Assembly: GCF_039542905.1 (NCBI RefSeq)
Contig: NZ_BAABIS010000001.1
Location: 6,448,001 to 6,512,000 of the forward strand
From: Kitasatospora terrestris
Lineage (GTDB): Bacteria; Actinomycetota; Actinomycetes; Streptomycetales; Streptomycetaceae
Direction: 5' to 3'
DNA length: 64,000 nucleotides
Below, piece after piece: positions 16,366 to 24,988 of the stretch. The position numbers and the translations under genes are program-made. Numbering within the stretch: the first letter of the stretch is position 1; every line of letters begins with the position of its first letter. The notes under the pieces are model-generated. The model was not told the DNA's origin and did no database searches. It saw only the letters and a program-made list of their open reading frames with translations.

Positions 16366-18117
16366 CAGGAAGGCCGAGTTGACCAGGGCGACATGGGTGA
16401 AGGCCTGCGGGGTGTTGCCCAGCTGCCGCCCCTCCACCGGGTCCCACTGCTCGCTGAGCAGCCCGAGGTCGTTGCCGAGCGCGACCACCCGGGTGAACAG
16501 CTCGCGGGCCTCGTCCCGGCGGCCGAGCGCGGCGAGCGCGTCGGCGAGCCAGAACGAGCAGGCCAGGAAGGCGCCTTCGGGTCCGGGCACGCCGTCGGTG
16601 CCGTTCTCGGTGGCGTAGCGGCGGACGAATCCGCCGTGGTCCAGGCCGGTGCGCACCGCCTCCACGGTGCGGGCCACCCGGGGGTCGTCGGCGGGCAGGA
16701 AGCCGGTCTTGGCGATGAACAGAGTGGCGGCGTCCAGCTCCTGGCCGCCGTAGCTCTGCACGAACACGCCGCGCCGCCGGTCGTAGCCGTGTGCGCAGAC
16801 GTCCGCGTGGACCTGGTCGCGCATCGTCCGCCAGCGCTCCACCGGGGCGGGCAGGCCGGTGAGTTCGGCCATCTTCACGGCCCGGTCGGCGGCCACCCAG
16901 GCCATCACCTTGGAGTGCACGAAGTGCCGGCGCTTCCCGCGGACCTCCCACAGGCCCTCGTCCGGCTCCGACCAGTGCCGCTCCAGGAAGCCCATCAGGG
17001 TGCGCAGCAGGCTCCAGACCTGCCGCTCCATCGGGATGCCGGCCAGCAGCGCGAGGTGCAGGGTGTCCACCACCTCGCCGTAGACGTCGAGTTGGAGCTG
17101 GTGGACGGCGGCGTTGCCGAACCGGACGGGGGTGGAGCCGAGGTAGCCGGGCAGCCAGTCGGCCTGGGTCTCGGGCAGTCCGCGCTCGCCGGCGACGCCG
17201 TAGACCGCCTGCAGGTCGCCCGGGTCGCCGGCGATGGCGCGCAGCAGCCACTTGCGCCAGGCGGCGGCCTCCTCTCGGAAGCCGCCGCGCAGCAGCGCGG
17301 AGAGCGTCATCGAGGAGTCGCGCACCCAGCAGAACCGGTAGTCCCAGTTGCGCCTGCCGCCGACCACCTCGGGCAGCGAGGCGGTGGGGGCGGCGACGAT
17401 GCCGCCGGTGGGCTCGTACGCGAGCGCCTTGAGGGTGATCAGCGAGCGCAGGACGGCCTCGCGCCACTCGCCGCGGTACTGGCAGCCGGCCGACCACTGC
17501 TGCCAGCCGGCCAGCGTCGACTCCAGCGCGGCGTCCGGGTCGGTGCGCGGGGTGGTGTGCAGGTGGGAGGGCTGCCAGGTGAGGACGAAGCGGACCCGCT
17601 CGCCGGCGCGCACGGTGAAGTCGGAGGCGGTGGCGCCGTCCTCGCCGTAGGTGTGGACGCCGGGCGGAACGCGCAGCCAGGCCGAGTCGGGGCCGGCCAC
17701 GGCCACCCGGTGGCGCTCGGTGCGGCGCACCCAGGGCTCGACCCGGCCGTGGTTGAACCGCAGCCGCAGGTCGCCGCGGACCGGGACGGACCCGCTGATC
17801 CCCTCGACGATCCTGATCAGCTGGGGGACGCGGTCGCGCTGCGGCATGAAGTCGATGATCCGCACGGTGCCCTCGCGGGTCTCCCAGTCGGAGGCGAGGA
17901 CCAGGCTGTCGGCCAGGTAGCGGCGGGAGGTGCAGGCGCCGGCGCCGGCCGGGGCGAGCCGCCAGCAGCCGTGCTCGGGGGTGCCGAGCAGGCCGGCGAA
18001 GCAGCTGGGGGAGTCGAAGCGGGGCAGGCAGAGCCAGTCGACCGAGCCGTCCCGGCCGACCAGGGCGGCGGTCTGCAGGTCTCCGAGAAGCGCGTAGTCC
18101 TCGATGCGTCCGGCCAT
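16354..18117 (-). CDS. GH15 family glycoside hydrolase (glucoamylase/trehalase-like)
   Basis: Cytoplasmic, no signal peptide. ATG at 18117 preferred because of spacing to GGAG and GGGGG; an ATG 9 bases upstream abuts GGAGA. About 587 residues. The N-terminal trehalase-like beta-sandwich begins MAGRIEDYALLGDLQTAALV and GSVDWLCLPRFDSPSCFAGL; the (alpha/alpha)6 barrel contains RNWDYRFCWVRDSSMTL, EPDEGLWEVRGKRRHFVHSK and LLSEQWDP, then GNTPQAFTHVALVNSAF. This is the common bacterial GH15 class, several members of which hydrolyse trehalose or act as glucoamylases or glucodextranases; sequence alone does not decide between them. Convergent with the cellulase gene and divergent from the methyltransferase gene. 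Confidence 0.9.
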   Translation of the reverse strand: MAGRIEDYALLGDLQTAALVGRDGSVDWLCLPRFDSPSCFAGLLGTPEHGCWRLAPAGAGACTSRRYLADSLVLASDWETREGTVRIIDFMPQRDRVPQLIRIVEGISGSVPVRGDLRLRFNHGRVEPWVRRTERHRVAVAGPDSAWLRVPPGVHTYGEDGATASDFTVRAGERVRFVLTWQPSHLHTTPRTDPDAALESTLAGWQQWSAGCQYRGEWREAVLRSLITLKALAYEPTGGIVAAPTASLPEVVGGRRNWDYRFCWVRDSSMTLSALLRGGFREEAAAWRKWLLRAIAGDPGDLQAVYGVAGERGLPETQADWLPGYLGSTPVRFGNAAVHQLQLDVYGEVVDTLHLALLAGIPMERQVWSLLRTLMGFLERHWSEPDEGLWEVRGKRRHFVHSKVMAWVAADRAVKMAELTGLPAPVERWRTMRDQVHADVCAHGYDRRRGVFVQSYGGQELDAATLFIAKTGFLPADDPRVARTVEAVRTGLDHGGFVRRYATENGTDGVPGPEGAFLACSFWLADALAALGRRDEARELFTRVVALGNDLGLLSEQWDPVEGRQLGNTPQAFTHVALVNSAFLLSG

Positions 18118-18238
18118 CGCCCCCATTCTCCGACCCGCCGGGCCCGCCCGCCCGTTCGGTCCCCACCGCTTGCGGCAGGGTTCTCTGTTATAGGAAGATC
18201 TTTATGTCCTGTTGTCATTTTCCGGAAGGGGTGCCGTG

Positions 18239-19045
18239 ATGCGGCGACCTAACTGGGTGCCCGCCGGAACCGACCTCGACAAGCCGAACGCGGCCCGGGT
18301 CTACGACTACTACCTGGGCGGTTCGCACAATTTCGAGGCCGACCGGGAGATGGCCCGCAAGGCGATGGAGCTCTGGCCGGACCTGCCGCGGATCATGCGG
18401 TCCAACCGGGCCTTCCTCCGCCGCTCGGTGCAGTTCCTCGCCGAGAGCGGGATCCGCCGCTTCCTGGACATCGGTTCCGGCATCCCGACCTTCGGGCCGG
18501 TGCACGAGGTGGCCCGCGGCATCCAGCCGGACGCCGAGGTGGTGTACGTGGACCGCGACCCGGTCGCGGTGGCGCACAGCCGGCTGATCCTGGCCGACGA
18601 GCCGCGCTGCCAGGTGGCCGAGGCCGACCTGCGCAACGTCGGCGACCTGCTGTCGAGGCCCGAGGTGGCCCGGCTGCTGGCGGCCGGCGAGCCGGTCGGG
18701 CTGATGCTGGTCGCGGTGCTGCACTTCGTCACCGACGAGGACGAGCCGGAGAAGCTCCTCGGCCAGCTGCGCGACGCGCTGCCGCCGGGCAGCGCCCTGG
18801 TGCTCTCGCACGCCGGCTCCGAGGGCCGCCCCGACCAGGCCGGCTCCCACCAGGACCTGTACAAGCGCACCCCGACACCGCTGACCATGCGCAGCAAGGA
18901 ACGGGTGGCCGGGTTCTTCGACGGCTTCGAGCTGGTCGAGCCCGGCGTGGTCTACCTGCCGGAGTGGCGCCCGGACGACCCGGAGGGGGTCGGACCGCAC
19001 CCCGAGCGGATGGCCGGACTGGCCGGCGTCGGATTCCTGTCGTGA
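18239..19045 (+). CDS. DUF574 family SAM-dependent methyltransferase
   Basis: Member of the S-adenosyl methyltransferase family (PF04672) that is greatly expanded in streptomycetes. The ATG at 18239 has GGAAGGGG 8 bases upstream; 268 residues. Family landmarks: NAARVYDYYLGGSHNFEADR near residue 20, RFLDIGSGIPTFGPVHE (SAM motif I) near residue 80, VVYVDRDPVAVAHSR (motif II acid), and LMLVAVLHFVTDEDEPEKLL. Acceptor substrate unknown for nearly all members. The stop overlaps the GTG of the following c-di-GMP enzyme gene (GTGA), so the two are translated from one message. This is a suggestive pairing of methylation and second-messenger signalling. Confidence 0.9.
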   Translation: MRRPNWVPAGTDLDKPNAARVYDYYLGGSHNFEADREMARKAMELWPDLPRIMRSNRAFLRRSVQFLAESGIRRFLDIGSGIPTFGPVHEVARGIQPDAEVVYVDRDPVAVAHSRLILADEPRCQVAEADLRNVGDLLSRPEVARLLAAGEPVGLMLVAVLHFVTDEDEPEKLLGQLRDALPPGSALVLSHAGSEGRPDQAGSHQDLYKRTPTPLTMRSKERVAGFFDGFELVEPGVVYLPEWRPDDPEGVGPHPERMAGLAGVGFLS

Positions 19046-21168
19046 GCGAGCGGCTGCCGGCGGACGGCGCGAGCGCCTTCCACGCGGCCTGGGCCGGGAT
19101 GCTCCGGTCCGGCCACGGCAGCGCGGTTCACCCCGAGGAACTGCAGCAGCTGGCCGAGCGCAGCGCCGAGCTGCTGCACCGGGCCGGCCACGAGCAGCCG
19201 TTCCAGGCCCGGCTGGCCGAGCAGGCCGGCGCGATGCTGGTCGACAACCACTTCAGCGACCCCGCGGTGCTCTCCGACGCGCTCCACCTGCTGACCCGCC
19301 AGTCGCTCCCGGACGACGGCCGGGGCCCGGCACTGTGCGGCGCCTTCGCGGCGGGCTGGGCGGCGGCGCTGCGCGAGCGCACGCTGCGTGAGCAGGAGTC
19401 CATCCGGCTGGCCGCGGACACCGCGCGCCAGGAGGTGGAGAAGGCGCTGCGGGCGTCCGAGGCGCGGTTCCGGGCGCTGTTCGAGAGCGCCGCGATCGGG
19501 ATCGGCCTGGGCGACACCGACGGCAACATCCTGGCGGTCAACCGGGCGCTCGGCGAGATCTTCGGCGGCGGCCCGGCGGACCTGACCGGGGTGCGGGTCA
19601 ACGACCTGGTGCACCCCGAGGACACCCCGGGCGTCTGGGAGGCGTACGAGGACCTGATCAGCGGCAAACGGGAGTACTTCCAGTTCGACAAGCCGTACTA
19701 CCGCCGGGACGGCGAGGTGGTGTGGACCCACCTGACCGTGTCGCTGATCCGCGACGACGACGGCACGCCGCTCTACCAGGTGGCGATGCTGGAGGACATC
19801 ACCGACCGCTACCGGCTGCAGGAGCGGCTGCGCCACCAGGCCACCCACGACCCGCTGACCGGCCTGCCCAACCGGGCGGCCTTCTTCGAGCGGCTGGAGA
19901 AGCTCTTCGAGGAGCCGGAGCCGGGGGCCCGCTTCGGGCTGTGCTACGTCGACCTGGACGGCTTCAAGGTGGTCAACGACTCGCTCGGCCACGACATGGG
20001 CGACCAGCTGCTGACCGCCGTCGCGGGCCGCCTGGAGTCGGCGCTGACCCCGCTCGGCCACCTGGTGGCGCGCCTGGGCGGCGACGAGTTCGTGGTGCTG
20101 CTGGAGAACTGCCGGGGCGAGCAGGAGGCGGTGGCCGCCGCCAAGACGGTGCTGGCCGCGCTGGCCAAACCGGTGCTGATCGGCGACCACAAGCTGGCCG
20201 TCGGGGCCAGTGTCGGCGTGCTGGAGCGGCGGATCGCCACCACCACTCCGGGCGCCGCGGTCCGGGCCGCGGACCTGACCCTGTACCGGGCCAAGGAGGC
20301 CGGCCGGGGCCGCTGGACGCTGTTCGACCCGAAGGAGAACGCCCGCGCGGTCAGCCGGTACGCGGTGTCGGTGCGGATGCCGGCCGCGCTGGACCGCGGC
20401 GAGTTCTTCATCGACTACCAGCCGATGGTCGACCTGGCGGACGGCTCGATGGCCGGCGTCGAGGCGCTGGTGCGCTGGCGCCACCCGCAGCTGGGCGTGC
20501 TCGGGCCGGACGAGTTCGTCGGCGTCGCCGAGGAGACCGGGCTGATCATGCCGCTCGGCCGCTGGGTGCTGGAGCAGGCCTGCGGGCAGGCCGCCGACTG
20601 GGTGGCCCGGTTCGGCGACCGCGCGCCCAAACTCTCCGTCAACCTGGCGGTCCGTCAGGCCCGCAACGCGGGGCTGGTGGCGGACGTCGACCGGGTGCTG
20701 CGCACCACCGGCCTGGAGCCCTCCCGGCTGCAACTGGAGATCACCGAGTCCACCGTGGTCGGCCCGGAGGACGAGGCGCTGAAGGCGCTGCACGCCCTGG
20801 TCGACATGGGCGTCTCGCTGGCCGTGGACGACTTCGGCACCGGCTGGTCCAACCTCGCCTACCTGCGCGACCTGCCGGTCTCCGCGCTGAAGATCGCCGG
20901 CTCCTTCGTCGGCGACCTGCACGACCCGGCCAAGGACACCCACCTGGGCTGGCGGATCGTCAGCGGCCTTGTCTCGCTGGCCCACACGCTCGGCCTGACG
21001 GTCACCGCCGAGGGCGTGGAGAGCCGCGCGGACGCCGAGCGGCTGCGGCTGATGGGGTGCGACTGGGCGCAGGGCTGGCACTTCGGCCGGCCGGTGCGGC
21101 CCGGCGAGATCGCCCGGAGGATCGCCGAGGCGAACCTCCCCGAAACGGACCTTGCTCGCGAAAGCTAG
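19042..21168 (+). CDS. PAS-GGDEF-EAL bifunctional c-di-GMP enzyme
   Basis: Diguanylate cyclase/phosphodiesterase controlling cyclic di-GMP. The GTG at 19042 overlaps the preceding stop; 708 residues. A ~120-residue alpha-helical N-terminal domain is followed by a PAS domain (about 138-255: RFRALFESAAIGIGLGDTDG, ending VAMLEDITDRYRLQERLRHQ). A GGDEF domain (about 260-425) has an intact RLGGDEFVVLLEN around residue 346. An EAL domain (about 440-695) has GVEALVRWRHP with EAL at residue 474, LEITEST, DDFGTGWSNLAYL and VTAEGVE, so both active sites look competent. No membrane segment. In Streptomyces c-di-GMP holds BldD dimers and sets developmental timing; the position directly before a surface-glycan cluster suggests a local role, which is inference. 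Confidence 0.94.
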   Translation: MSERLPADGASAFHAAWAGMLRSGHGSAVHPEELQQLAERSAELLHRAGHEQPFQARLAEQAGAMLVDNHFSDPAVLSDALHLLTRQSLPDDGRGPALCGAFAAGWAAALRERTLREQESIRLAADTARQEVEKALRASEARFRALFESAAIGIGLGDTDGNILAVNRALGEIFGGGPADLTGVRVNDLVHPEDTPGVWEAYEDLISGKREYFQFDKPYYRRDGEVVWTHLTVSLIRDDDGTPLYQVAMLEDITDRYRLQERLRHQATHDPLTGLPNRAAFFERLEKLFEEPEPGARFGLCYVDLDGFKVVNDSLGHDMGDQLLTAVAGRLESALTPLGHLVARLGGDEFVVLLENCRGEQEAVAAAKTVLAALAKPVLIGDHKLAVGASVGVLERRIATTTPGAAVRAADLTLYRAKEAGRGRWTLFDPKENARAVSRYAVSVRMPAALDRGEFFIDYQPMVDLADGSMAGVEALVRWRHPQLGVLGPDEFVGVAEETGLIMPLGRWVLEQACGQAADWVARFGDRAPKLSVNLAVRQARNAGLVADVDRVLRTTGLEPSRLQLEITESTVVGPEDEALKALHALVDMGVSLAVDDFGTGWSNLAYLRDLPVSALKIAGSFVGDLHDPAKDTHLGWRIVSGLVSLAHTLGLTVTAEGVESRADAERLRLMGCDWAQGWHFGRPVRPGEIARRIAEANLPETDLARES

Positions 21169-21186
21169 AAAATTCGGACAAAGCCC

Positions 21187-21216
21187 TTGACGTGCTGTCC
21201 GGATCCGTCCGAAGAT
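21187..21216 (+). promoter_or_regulatory. possible promoter of the glycan gene cluster
   Basis: TTGACG (21187-21192) with 18-base spacing to GAAGAT (21211-21216). If used, it gives a long leader of about 225 bases before the first glycosyltransferase; the leader contains a small CTGTCC/GGGACAG hairpin near 21320 and no recognised riboswitch. Confidence 0.35.
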
Positions 21217-21443
21217 GAGGGCAGCTGGTACCGCTTCTTACGCGGTCCACCAGGCGTTGCCAGGGGCGTCCTCCGGACGCCGAGAGTGCCGACGCCAGTT
21301 CTGGGGCCTGTGGGGGGCCTGTCCTCGAGGGACAGCCGATCCGGGGGATCACACGGATCGCACGCCCGCGCGTCGTGCTTCGCTCTCTTCACCATCCACC
21401 GGGCACCGGTGTGCCCGTGTGCTTCCCGAGGGGTTCCTCGACG

Positions 21444-22271
21444 ATGAGCACCACTGCGCCCTCCGACCACCACGTCGACGGTGTACTGTCCACCCCCATG
21501 CGCCGGGCCGGCGACCGGCTCCCGGCCAGGCAGCTGCCGATGCGCCGCAAGACCGACTTCGTCACCCGCCACTCCGTCAGCCTGATCGTCCCGGCCCGGG
21601 ACGAGGCCCGCAACATCCCCTGGGTGTTCGAGCAGATCCCGAGCTGCGTCGACGAGGTCATCCTGGTCGACGGCTCCTCCAGCGACGCCACCGTCGCGGT
21701 GGCCCGGGAGTGCCTGCCGACCGTCCGCAGCGTGCAGCAGACCGGCCCCGGCAAGGGCACCGCGCTGCGCACCGGCTTCGCCGCCGCCACCGGCGAGTAC
21801 ATCGTGATGATGGACGCCGACGGCTCGATGTGGCCCGGCGAGATCCCGCACTACCTGCACTTCCTCGACAACGGCTACGACTTCGTCAAGGGCTCGCGGT
21901 GCATCGCCGGCGGCGGCTCGCTGGACTTCACCCGGATCCGGGCGGCCGGCAACCGCGTGCTGCTCTCCGTGGTCAACCACCTGTACGGCGCCCACCTGAC
22001 CGACCTCTGCTACGGGTACTGCGCGTTCCGCCGCAGCTTCCTGGCCGAACTCGACCTGCGCTCCACCGGCTTCGAGATCGAGGCCGAGATGGTCGCCCAC
22101 GCCTTGCGCTCGGGCCTGCGCCTCGCCGAGGTCCCGAGCCTCGAACTCCCCCGCCGCAGTGGTCGCTCGCACCTCCACGCCGTTTCCGACGGCCGCCGGG
22201 TCCTGCGCACCCTGATCGCCGAACGTCCCGGCGCCAGGGCGGCGACGGCCGTTGCCACGAGGGAGGAGTGA
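21444..22271 (+). CDS. GT2 glycosyltransferase (polyprenyl-phosphate type)
   Basis: Cytoplasmic-face family 2 glycosyltransferase, 275 residues from the ATG at 21444 (GAGGGG upstream). The GT-A core is clear: HSVSLIVPARDEARNIPWVF, EVILVDGSSSDATVAVA (nucleotide-sugar Asp) and GEYIVMMDADGSMWPGEI (the DXD-type acid). The later FVKGSRCIAGGGSLDFTRIR and YGYCAFRRSF segments resemble dolichol-phosphate mannosyltransferase-like enzymes that load a sugar on a polyprenyl carrier. No membrane helix is evident. First gene of the surface-glycan cluster; the next gene starts 5 bases after its stop. Donor sugar unknown. Confidence 0.9.
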   Translation: MSTTAPSDHHVDGVLSTPMRRAGDRLPARQLPMRRKTDFVTRHSVSLIVPARDEARNIPWVFEQIPSCVDEVILVDGSSSDATVAVARECLPTVRSVQQTGPGKGTALRTGFAAATGEYIVMMDADGSMWPGEIPHYLHFLDNGYDFVKGSRCIAGGGSLDFTRIRAAGNRVLLSVVNHLYGAHLTDLCYGYCAFRRSFLAELDLRSTGFEIEAEMVAHALRSGLRLAEVPSLELPRRSGRSHLHAVSDGRRVLRTLIAERPGARAATAVATREE

Positions 22272-22276
22272 GGAAG

Positions 22277-23593
22277 ATGGAAGGCTCCGACCGGCGCGCC
22301 GAAGCTGCCTGCCCCCGCTTTGCCGTCCGTGACTCGCTCTACACCCCCGTCAGGGTCGTCGAACTGGACCTGGACGAACCGGACGAGCTGCGCTCTCCCG
22401 GCGGATCCGGACCGGCCGACCCCGAAGGCCGCGTGTTGGCGTTGGTGCGGCTGCACGGGCACCCGCTCGGTCTGGTCCAGGCCACCGGTACGGCGGGCGA
22501 CCCCGCCTCGCTGTGCCGCGCGCTGGTCGACGCCGCCTACCGGGAACTCCACGTCCCCGCGCAGTCCACCGCGGCACCCGCGGCGCGGCACAGTCGGGTC
22601 GGCCGCGCCCGGGTGCAAGCGGGCACGCCCCTGGTCAGCGTGGTCGTCGCCACCCACAACCGGCCCGCGATGCTCCGCCAGTGCCTCGACACCCTGCTCC
22701 GCAACCCCTACCCGCGGTACGAGGTGATCGTGGTCGACAGCGCGCCGGACAGCGGCGCCGCCGAGACCCTGGTCCGCGGCCGGTACGCCGACCGGGTGCG
22801 CTACCTGCGCGAGGACCTGCCGGGCGTCGCCCGGGCCCACAACCGGGCCCTGGCCGCGGCGCGGGGCGAGATCCTCGCGATCGCCGACGACGACTGCCTG
22901 CTCGACCCGGACTGGGTCGGGGCGGTGGCGGCCGGGTTCGCCGACGACCGGGTCGGGTGCGTCACCGGCCTGATCCTGCCGGCCGAGCTGGAGACCGCCG
23001 CCCAGGCGGCCCTGCACGAGCACGGCAACTTCGAGAAGGGCTTCGCCTCGCAGGCCTGGTCCCTCGACCGGCCCACCCGCGACCCCCTCTTCCCCTTCAC
23101 CGCCGGACAGTTCGGCTCGGGCGCCAACATGGCCTTCCGGACCGACGTGCTCCGCGCCATCGGCGGCTTCGACCCGGTCATCGGCACCGGCACGCTCGCC
23201 TTCGGCGGCCACGACCTGCTCGCCTTCTTCCAGGTGATCACCCGCGGCTGGACGCTGGTCTACCAGCCCGACGCGATCGTCTGGCACCGGCACCGCCGCA
23301 CCGAGCGCGACCTCTACGGCCAGGCGTACGGCTACGGGGCCGGCCTCGGCGCCTACCTGGTCGCCGCCGTCGCCCGCGAGCCGGCCGTGCTGCCCGCCAT
23401 GCTCCGCCGCCTCCCGCGCGGCGTGCGCTACGCGCTCGCCCGCAGCCGCCGGAGCGGCCGGGTCGCCGGCGTCGGCCGCACCTCGCCCCGCACGTGCTCC
23501 TCCCGGATCTCCCGGCTGGAACTCGAAGGACTGCTGTACGGTCCGGTCGGCTACCTGCGCAGCGCCCTGCGCAGCAGGACCGCGGCGCGGTGA
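22277..23593 (+). CDS. GT2 glycosyltransferase with N-terminal extension
   Basis: The 438-residue protein starts at the ATG 22277 behind GGAGTGAGGAAG. About 110 N-terminal residues (RFAVRDSLYTPVRVVELDLD, GRVLALVRLHGHPLGLVQ) form a small domain common in actinobacterial GT2 proteins. The GT-A domain follows: LVSVVVATHNRPAMLRQCLD, YEVIVVDSAPDS, GEILAIADDDCLLDPDWVGA (DDD metal site), GANMAFRTDVLRAIGGFDPV, and GGHDLLAFFQVITRGWTLVY, where the E/H-D acid pair of inverting GT2 enzymes lies. Likely adds one sugar to the repeat unit; acceptor and donor unknown. Followed 6 bases later by the flippase gene. Confidence 0.9.
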   Translation: MEGSDRRAEAACPRFAVRDSLYTPVRVVELDLDEPDELRSPGGSGPADPEGRVLALVRLHGHPLGLVQATGTAGDPASLCRALVDAAYRELHVPAQSTAAPAARHSRVGRARVQAGTPLVSVVVATHNRPAMLRQCLDTLLRNPYPRYEVIVVDSAPDSGAAETLVRGRYADRVRYLREDLPGVARAHNRALAAARGEILAIADDDCLLDPDWVGAVAAGFADDRVGCVTGLILPAELETAAQAALHEHGNFEKGFASQAWSLDRPTRDPLFPFTAGQFGSGANMAFRTDVLRAIGGFDPVIGTGTLAFGGHDLLAFFQVITRGWTLVYQPDAIVWHRHRRTERDLYGQAYGYGAGLGAYLVAAVAREPAVLPAMLRRLPRGVRYALARSRRSGRVAGVGRTSPRTCSSRISRLELEGLLYGPVGYLRSALRSRTAAR

Positions 23594-23599
23594 TCCGCC

Positions 23600-24988
23600 G
23601 TGCTGCACACCACCGCGGCCCGCACCTCGGCCCCCGGCACCGGGTGCCCGTGCGAGCTGCCCGCGCCCTGCTCCTTCCGCTGCCTGGTCCGGGCCCGGGC
23701 CCGGACCGTCGTCCGGGGCGAGCCGCTGCTGCGCAACGGGTACGTGCTGACCCTCAGCTCCGTGGTGGCCGCGGCGATCGGCGCGCTGTTCTGGCTGCTG
23801 GCCACCCGCTGGTACAGCGCGGAAACGGTCGGCCGCTCCTACGCCGCGCTGTCGATGGCGGCCCTGCTCTCCGGGATCGGCCAGCTCAACCTGGGTGACG
23901 TGCTGGTCCGCTTCGTCCCGACCGCGGGGCGCCACTCGCGCCGCATCGTGCTCCGCAGCTACGGCCTCAGCACCCTGGTCAGCGGCCTGGCCGCCGGGGT
24001 CTTCCTGCTGCTCCTCCCCTCCTTCGCCCCCCAGCTGGGGTTCCTGCACAGCCCCGGCATGGTGGTCGCCTTCACCCTCTCGGTCGCCGGCTACAGCCTC
24101 TTCGTCCTCCAGGACGGCGTGCTCACCGGCCTGCGCCGGCCGCACTGGGTGCTCGCCGAGAACGCCCTCTTCGCCGTCGCCAAGGTGGGCCTGCTGGGCC
24201 TGCTGGTCGCCTGGGTCTCCACCACCGGCATCCTGCTCTCGTGGAGCGGCGCGCTGGTGGTCTCGATCGTCGTCACCAACGTGTACCTGTTCCGCCGGGC
24301 GCTCCCGCAGCACGAGCGCTCCGCGCCGGAGGGCCGGCCGCAGCCCCGGATGGTGCGCTACGCGACCGCCGACTACCTCGGCGCCCTGCTCCGCGGGGTC
24401 GCCTACAACATCACCCCGCTGCTGGTGCTCAACGAGCTGGGCCCGGCAGCCAGCGCCCACTTCGCGCTCGCCTGGGTCGTCGCCTACACCTTCTACCTCG
24501 CCGCCCTCAACATGGGGAACTCCCTGCTCGTCGAGGCGGTCCGCGCCCCCGAGCGGCTGAGCGAGCTCGGCCGCCGGGTGCTGCGGCACGCGGGCCTCCT
24601 GCTCGCGGTCGGCATCGGCGTCGTGGTGGCCCTCGCCCCCGTGGTGCTGTCGCTCTTCGGCGGCTCCTACGCCGAGCACGGCACCACCGTCCTGCGGCTG
24701 CTCGCCCTCTCCGCCCTGCCCAACCTGGTGCTGGACGTCGCCGTCGACGTGGCCCGGGCCCGGCAGGCACTGCGCTGGATGGTCGGCCTCCAGGCCGCCC
24801 TGTGCGTCATGGTGCTCACCCTGACGGTCCTGCTGCTGCCCGTCATCGGGCTGGCCGGGGTGGGCCTGGCCTGGCTGGTCGCCGAGAGCGTGCTCGCCGT
24901 CCCGCTCCTGCTCATGCTCCCGACCTGGCTGCCGCGTGCCGCCCGCTCCCGGCGCCCCGGACCGATCGGAGTCGGCCATGTCACCTGA
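23600..24988 (+). CDS. Wzx-like lipid-linked oligosaccharide flippase
   Basis: Polytopic membrane protein of 462 residues (GTG start at 23600) with about 12-14 hydrophobic helices, e.g. YVLTLSSVVAAAIGALFWLL, LVSGLAAGVFLLLLP, VGLLGLLVAWVSTT and MVLTLTVLLLPVIGLAGVGL. The pattern RSYAALSMAALLSGIGQLNLG followed by LVRFVP near the second helix is typical of the MOP/PST polysaccharide-exporter superfamily. It would translocate undecaprenyl-linked repeat units to the outer face. The cytoplasmic N-terminus is Cys-rich (CPCELPAPCSFRC), which is unusual. No Wzy polymerase is obvious unless the 622-residue membrane protein of this cluster serves that role. Overlaps the next gene by 11 bases. Confidence 0.85.
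   Translation: MLHTTAARTSAPGTGCPCELPAPCSFRCLVRARARTVVRGEPLLRNGYVLTLSSVVAAAIGALFWLLATRWYSAETVGRSYAALSMAALLSGIGQLNLGDVLVRFVPTAGRHSRRIVLRSYGLSTLVSGLAAGVFLLLLPSFAPQLGFLHSPGMVVAFTLSVAGYSLFVLQDGVLTGLRRPHWVLAENALFAVAKVGLLGLLVAWVSTTGILLSWSGALVVSIVVTNVYLFRRALPQHERSAPEGRPQPRMVRYATADYLGALLRGVAYNITPLLVLNELGPAASAHFALAWVVAYTFYLAALNMGNSLLVEAVRAPERLSELGRRVLRHAGLLLAVGIGVVVALAPVVLSLFGGSYAEHGTTVLRLLALSALPNLVLDVAVDVARARQALRWMVGLQAALCVMVLTLTVLLLPVIGLAGVGLAWLVAESVLAVPLLLMLPTWLPRAARSRRPGPIGVGHVT

Noticed and set aside
21217..21443. Riboswitch in the 225-base leader of the glycan cluster
   Set aside because: Only a small hairpin is seen; no conserved blocks of ydaO, B12, SAM, TPP or FMN classes.
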